Assembly (NCBI GenBank): GCA_947625135.1
Contig: CANQNE010000010.1
Span: 1-64,000 of the forward strand
Direction: 5' to 3'
From: an uncultured Lachnospiraceae bacterium
Lineage (GTDB): Bacteria > Bacillota > Clostridia > Lachnospirales > Lachnospiraceae
DNA: 64,000 nt
Both the position numbers and the translations under genes were made by a program. The stretch's first letter is position 1, and every line of letters begins with the position of its first letter. The notes under the pieces were generated by a model. The model worked only from the letters and a program-made list of their open reading frames with translations. It was not told the DNA's origin and ran no database searches. Below are positions 63,242 through 64,000 of the stretch, piece by piece.

Positions 63242-64000
63242 ATGTGTGCAGAAGTGGTAAAGTACGCCAGCACAAGGTTTGGCATCGTCAGGCGGAGCAA
63301 AGGGCAGTCCGCCGTTGACCATGCTTCCTATATCAGCCGGAGCGTTCTCGTAAGCGAATATGACGGAAAAACATACCGGCCAAAGTACCATGAAGATCTG
63401 GTGCACTGTGAAATAAACCTGCCGGAGAATGCCCCGGAGGAATGGAAGAACCGGGCGGCACTCTGGAACAGCGTAGAGAAAAAAGAAAAACAGAAGAACG
63501 CGCAGCTTGCCCGGACATTAAAGGCGTCGCTCCCAAACGGCTGGAGCTATGAGACTGCGGAGGAAACGGTGCGGGATTATGTGCAGCGAAATTTTGTATC
63601 TAAAGGGATGTGCGCGGACTGGGCCATCCATGATTCCGTGAATCCCCAGGGCGTCCATAACCTCCACTTCCATCTCATGCTCACCATGCGGCCGGTAGAT
63701 GAAAACGGGGAATGGGGAGCAAAGCAGAGGAAGGAATATATCCTTGACAAAGACGGGAATAAGATCCGGAACAAGTCAGGGAAAGGCTTTAAAAGCCGCG
63801 CCGTGGACGTGAATGACTGGAACGACAAAGGGAACTCCAGAAAATGGCGGCAGGATCTGACAGAGACGATCAATGCAGTTAATGAAAGGCTTGGCGTGAA
63901 AGAGGTATGGGAGCACCGGTCTTTTCAGGAGATAGGACTTGAGCAGGAGCCAACCATACACCTTGGCCCTATCGCCAGCGCACTGGAACGGCAGGGAATA
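63242..64000 (+). CDS. MobA/MobL-family relaxase (3' end beyond window)
   Basis: At least 253 codons, open at the window edge. Nicks oriT and pilots the strand in conjugative mobilization. N-terminal FGIVRRSKGQSAVDHASYIS is the MobA/MobL start (catalytic Tyr and Ser/Ala-rich helix), and VHNLHFHLMLTMRP near 141 is the HxHxxx metal motif (motif III). ADWAIHDSVNPQG precedes it. GGGAGGACGCC lies before ATG 63242. GC content is higher than in the region just upstream, marking a separate element. Confidence 0.85.
   Translation, partial: MCAEVVKYASTRFGIVRRSKGQSAVDHASYISRSVLVSEYDGKTYRPKYHEDLVHCEINLPENAPEEWKNRAALWNSVEKKEKQKNAQLARTLKASLPNGWSYETAEETVRDYVQRNFVSKGMCADWAIHDSVNPQGVHNLHFHLMLTMRPVDENGEWGAKQRKEYILDKDGNKIRNKSGKGFKSRAVDVNDWNDKGNSRKWRQDLTETINAVNERLGVKEVWEHRSFQEIGLEQEPTIHLGPIASALERQGI

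Overview
The window reads as chromosomal DNA of a low-to-mid-GC, Gram-positive Clostridia bacterium, most likely a Lachnospiraceae. The evidence is the gene order rpmH/rnpA/yidD/yidC divergent from dnaA-dnaN-yaaA-recF-gyrB-gyrA, a spoVT orthologue, a T-box leader on ileS, a large V-type ATPase operon and consensus sigma-A promoters (TTGACA-N17-TATAAT). I cannot name the genus. It contains the replication origin, so most of the first 48 kb is conserved housekeeping DNA.

Layout. 1-2.1 kb (minus): ribosomal protein L34, RNase P protein, YidD and YidC. 2.1-4.1 kb: a two-part oriC around dnaA, with DnaA boxes upstream of dnaA and a box/GC/trinucleotide/AT-rich module between dnaA and dnaN. 4.1-13.3 kb (plus): beta clamp, S4 protein, RecF, gyrase, two-subunit fumarase and an acyltransferase, then tRNA-Ser. 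13.5-15.4 kb (minus): a recombinase-fold protein that has lost catalytic residues, and a DEDD exonuclease. 15.4-24.0 kb (minus): a nine-gene V-ATPase operon. 24.3-34.9 kb: trmB, thioredoxin, tRNA-Lys, tRNA-Pro, rhomboid, HIT protein, sigma factor, murG (minus), a run of envelope or secreted hypotheticals, a GT-C/GT2 pair and spoVT. 34.9-47.4 kb: nicotinate phosphoribosyltransferase (minus), T-box plus ileS, glycogen phosphorylase, an MFS carrier and mutS2 (both minus), and a YhaM-type nuclease.

The accessory part starts inside rlmD. The last 320 nt of that gene occur twice, as direct repeats of about 87% identity without indels, 1,870 nt apart. The DNA between them carries a wrecked nucleotide-cyclase gene and an intact orphan PD-(D/E)xK protein with its own consensus promoter. 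I read this as a small module inserted at the conserved HVETV codons of rlmD. Beyond the second copy is AT-rich DNA with two tandem ATP-grasp ligases and a frameshifted membrane-protein gene. GC content then recovers in a four-gene signalling/export unit: LytTR regulator, soluble GHKL kinase and two ABC exporters, with a LytTR-like direct repeat in front of the exporters. A GNAT/nitrilase/radical-SAM trio follows. The window ends inside a mobilizable element with a DUF3847-like protein, a palindrome-rich oriT candidate and a MobA/MobL relaxase cut off by the window edge.

The best candidates for something undescribed are the rlmD-targeted 1.87-kb module with its orphan nuclease and cyclase remnant, the paired ATP-grasp ligases, and the conserved-looking but catalytically degenerate recombinase.
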